Origin: Oceanobacillus damuensis | Lineage (GTDB): Bacteria; Bacillota; Bacilli; Bacillales; Amphibacillaceae | DNA length: 33,068 nucleotides | Assembly (NCBI RefSeq): GCF_001618145.1 | Contig: NZ_LQNF01000040.1 | Location: 1 to 33,068 of the forward strand | Reading direction: 5' to 3' | Shown here: positions 32,655 to 33,068 of the stretch, piece by piece | Layout: each line of letters opens with the position of its first letter | How positions within the stretch are numbered: position 1 is the first letter of the stretch | The notes under the pieces: model-generated | What the model was told of the DNA's origin: nothing | The model's database searches: none | Seen by the model: the letters and a program-made list of their open reading frames with translations, nothing else | Translations under genes and position numbers: made by a program

Positions 32655-32850
32655 CTCGTCGTAGTTGGTATAAAATGCGAAGCAACTGCTATTTGCGATA
32701 GATCTACAGCTAATAATGGAAGCAAGTTACTTCGGCGACCGCTCGGGGAAATACACTACGCTTTCCACGGGCGGCTGGTGAGCCCCTTCATGCTACGCAT
32801 TTCAGTGTCTCACCTATGCCTGTCCTCCCGTTGGAGTCTCCGTGTATACG
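32655..32850 (-). repeat. Dispersed intergenic repeat, copy A
   Basis: Read on the minus strand it runs from ATACACGGAGACTCC through GCATAGGTGAGACACTGAA and GTGTATTTCCCCGAG to GAGCGGTCGCCGAAG and CAACTACGACGAG. GTGTATTTCCC near its end is the inverse of GGGAAATACAC at the start of copy B, so the unit has terminal inverted repeats of about 11 bp. No protein is encoded. Confidence 0.8.
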
Positions 32851-33015
32851 GGCTGCTGATATGGATTTTTTTCGAAAAAGAATTCTGCGCAAGAACAATC
32901 AACACATTTGATTTACTTTCAGCGCATCCGGCATTTTTAAAATAAACGACATAAATTCTTCCGTAAACATTAGCTATTTCAAGGATAATAATTGGCAGTA
33001 AACTTCTAACGAGCT

Positions 33016-33068
33016 CTGGGAAATACACGGAGACTTCTGCGGGAGCAGAGGCATAGGTGAGACAGCGC
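33016..33068 (+). repeat. Dispersed intergenic repeat, copy B (cut by the window end)
   Basis: GGGAAATACACGGAGACTTC followed by GCGGGAG and GAGGCATAGGTGAGACA matches the 5' part of copy A in opposite orientation. The rest lies outside the window. Confidence 0.8.

Larger units (their letters stand above)
32474..33068. other. Non-coding right edge with repeats
   Basis: 595 nt. No gene supported. It contains a repeat copy on the minus strand (32655-32850), about 165 nt of unique-looking sequence and the beginning of a second copy on the plus strand (33016-33068). Confidence 0.7.

Noticed and set aside
32810-33028. 72-codon minus-strand open frame at the right edge
   Set aside because: It runs through both repeat copies and the spacer, lacks a ribosome site and resembles no protein; treated as a by-product of the repeat.

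Overview
The window is chromosomal DNA of a low-GC Gram-positive bacterium of the family Bacillaceae. The best guess is the Oceanobacillus/Virgibacillus/Lentibacillus side, inferred from gene order, Bacillus-type Shine-Dalgarno sites, frequent TTG/GTG starts and an intact eight-gene sigma-B operon. No database search was possible. Gene symbols rest on recognised protein motifs and on gene order recalled from Bacillus subtilis.

Layout. 1-1149: a minus-strand tRNA cluster (Asn, Ser, Glu, Asp, Gln / Lys, Leu, Leu / Arg, the last cut by the window edge). 1418-6198: SprT-like protease, a plus-strand PerR-type catalase gene (katA), and tex. 6284-11557: the complete sigma-B stress operon rsbR-rsbS-rsbT-rsbU-rsbV-rsbW-sigB-rsbX on the minus strand. 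A candidate sigma-B promoter lies before rsbR and a second before rsbV, and a terminator-like hairpin lies between rsbT and rsbU. 11678-15779: the mazEF-type toxin-antitoxin pair, a YdcC-type lipoprotein, the bifunctional NAD(P)HX repair enzyme and acpS. 15943-18212: rhomboid protease and the DEAD-box helicase cshA. This block follows the B. subtilis cshA-acpS-ydcC-ndoA-sigB-tex-ydcK-trnS order, but alr is absent between ydcC and the antitoxin gene, and katA is interposed between tex and sprT.

18733-31223 is more variable: an EamA transporter, an alpha/beta hydrolase, a YppG-like protein, a cysteine-free glutaredoxin-fold protein behind a good sigma-B promoter match, a truncated marR, an EcsA/EcsB-like ABC pair, a DedA membrane protein and a diacylglycerol-kinase-type lipid kinase. 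Then comes a plus-strand phosphorus block: phnD-phnC-phnE-phnE plus a 5'-nucleotidase-type phosphoesterase, with direct repeats resembling a PhoP box before phnD. 31278-32473 holds a YdbP-type thioredoxin and a DUF368 (PopT-type) polyprenyl-phosphate transporter. The right edge (32474-33068) is non-coding and carries two inverted copies of a dispersed repeat. Fragments of the same family appear where alr is missing and beside tRNA-Lys.

How it fits together: RsbR/S/T form the stressosome, which activates RsbU. RsbU dephosphorylates RsbV, RsbV-RsbW partner switching frees SigB, and RsbX resets the system. SigB then probably feeds back on its own operon and on at least one neighbour (the 21149-21436 gene). 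The phn block and nucleotidase look like a phosphorus-scavenging unit. No phage, CRISPR array or complete insertion sequence was seen. I found no clear-cut new system; the most interesting leads are regulatory (extra sigma-B promoter, rsbT/rsbU attenuator, PhoP-like boxes) and repeat-related (128-bp insert at tRNA-Lys).
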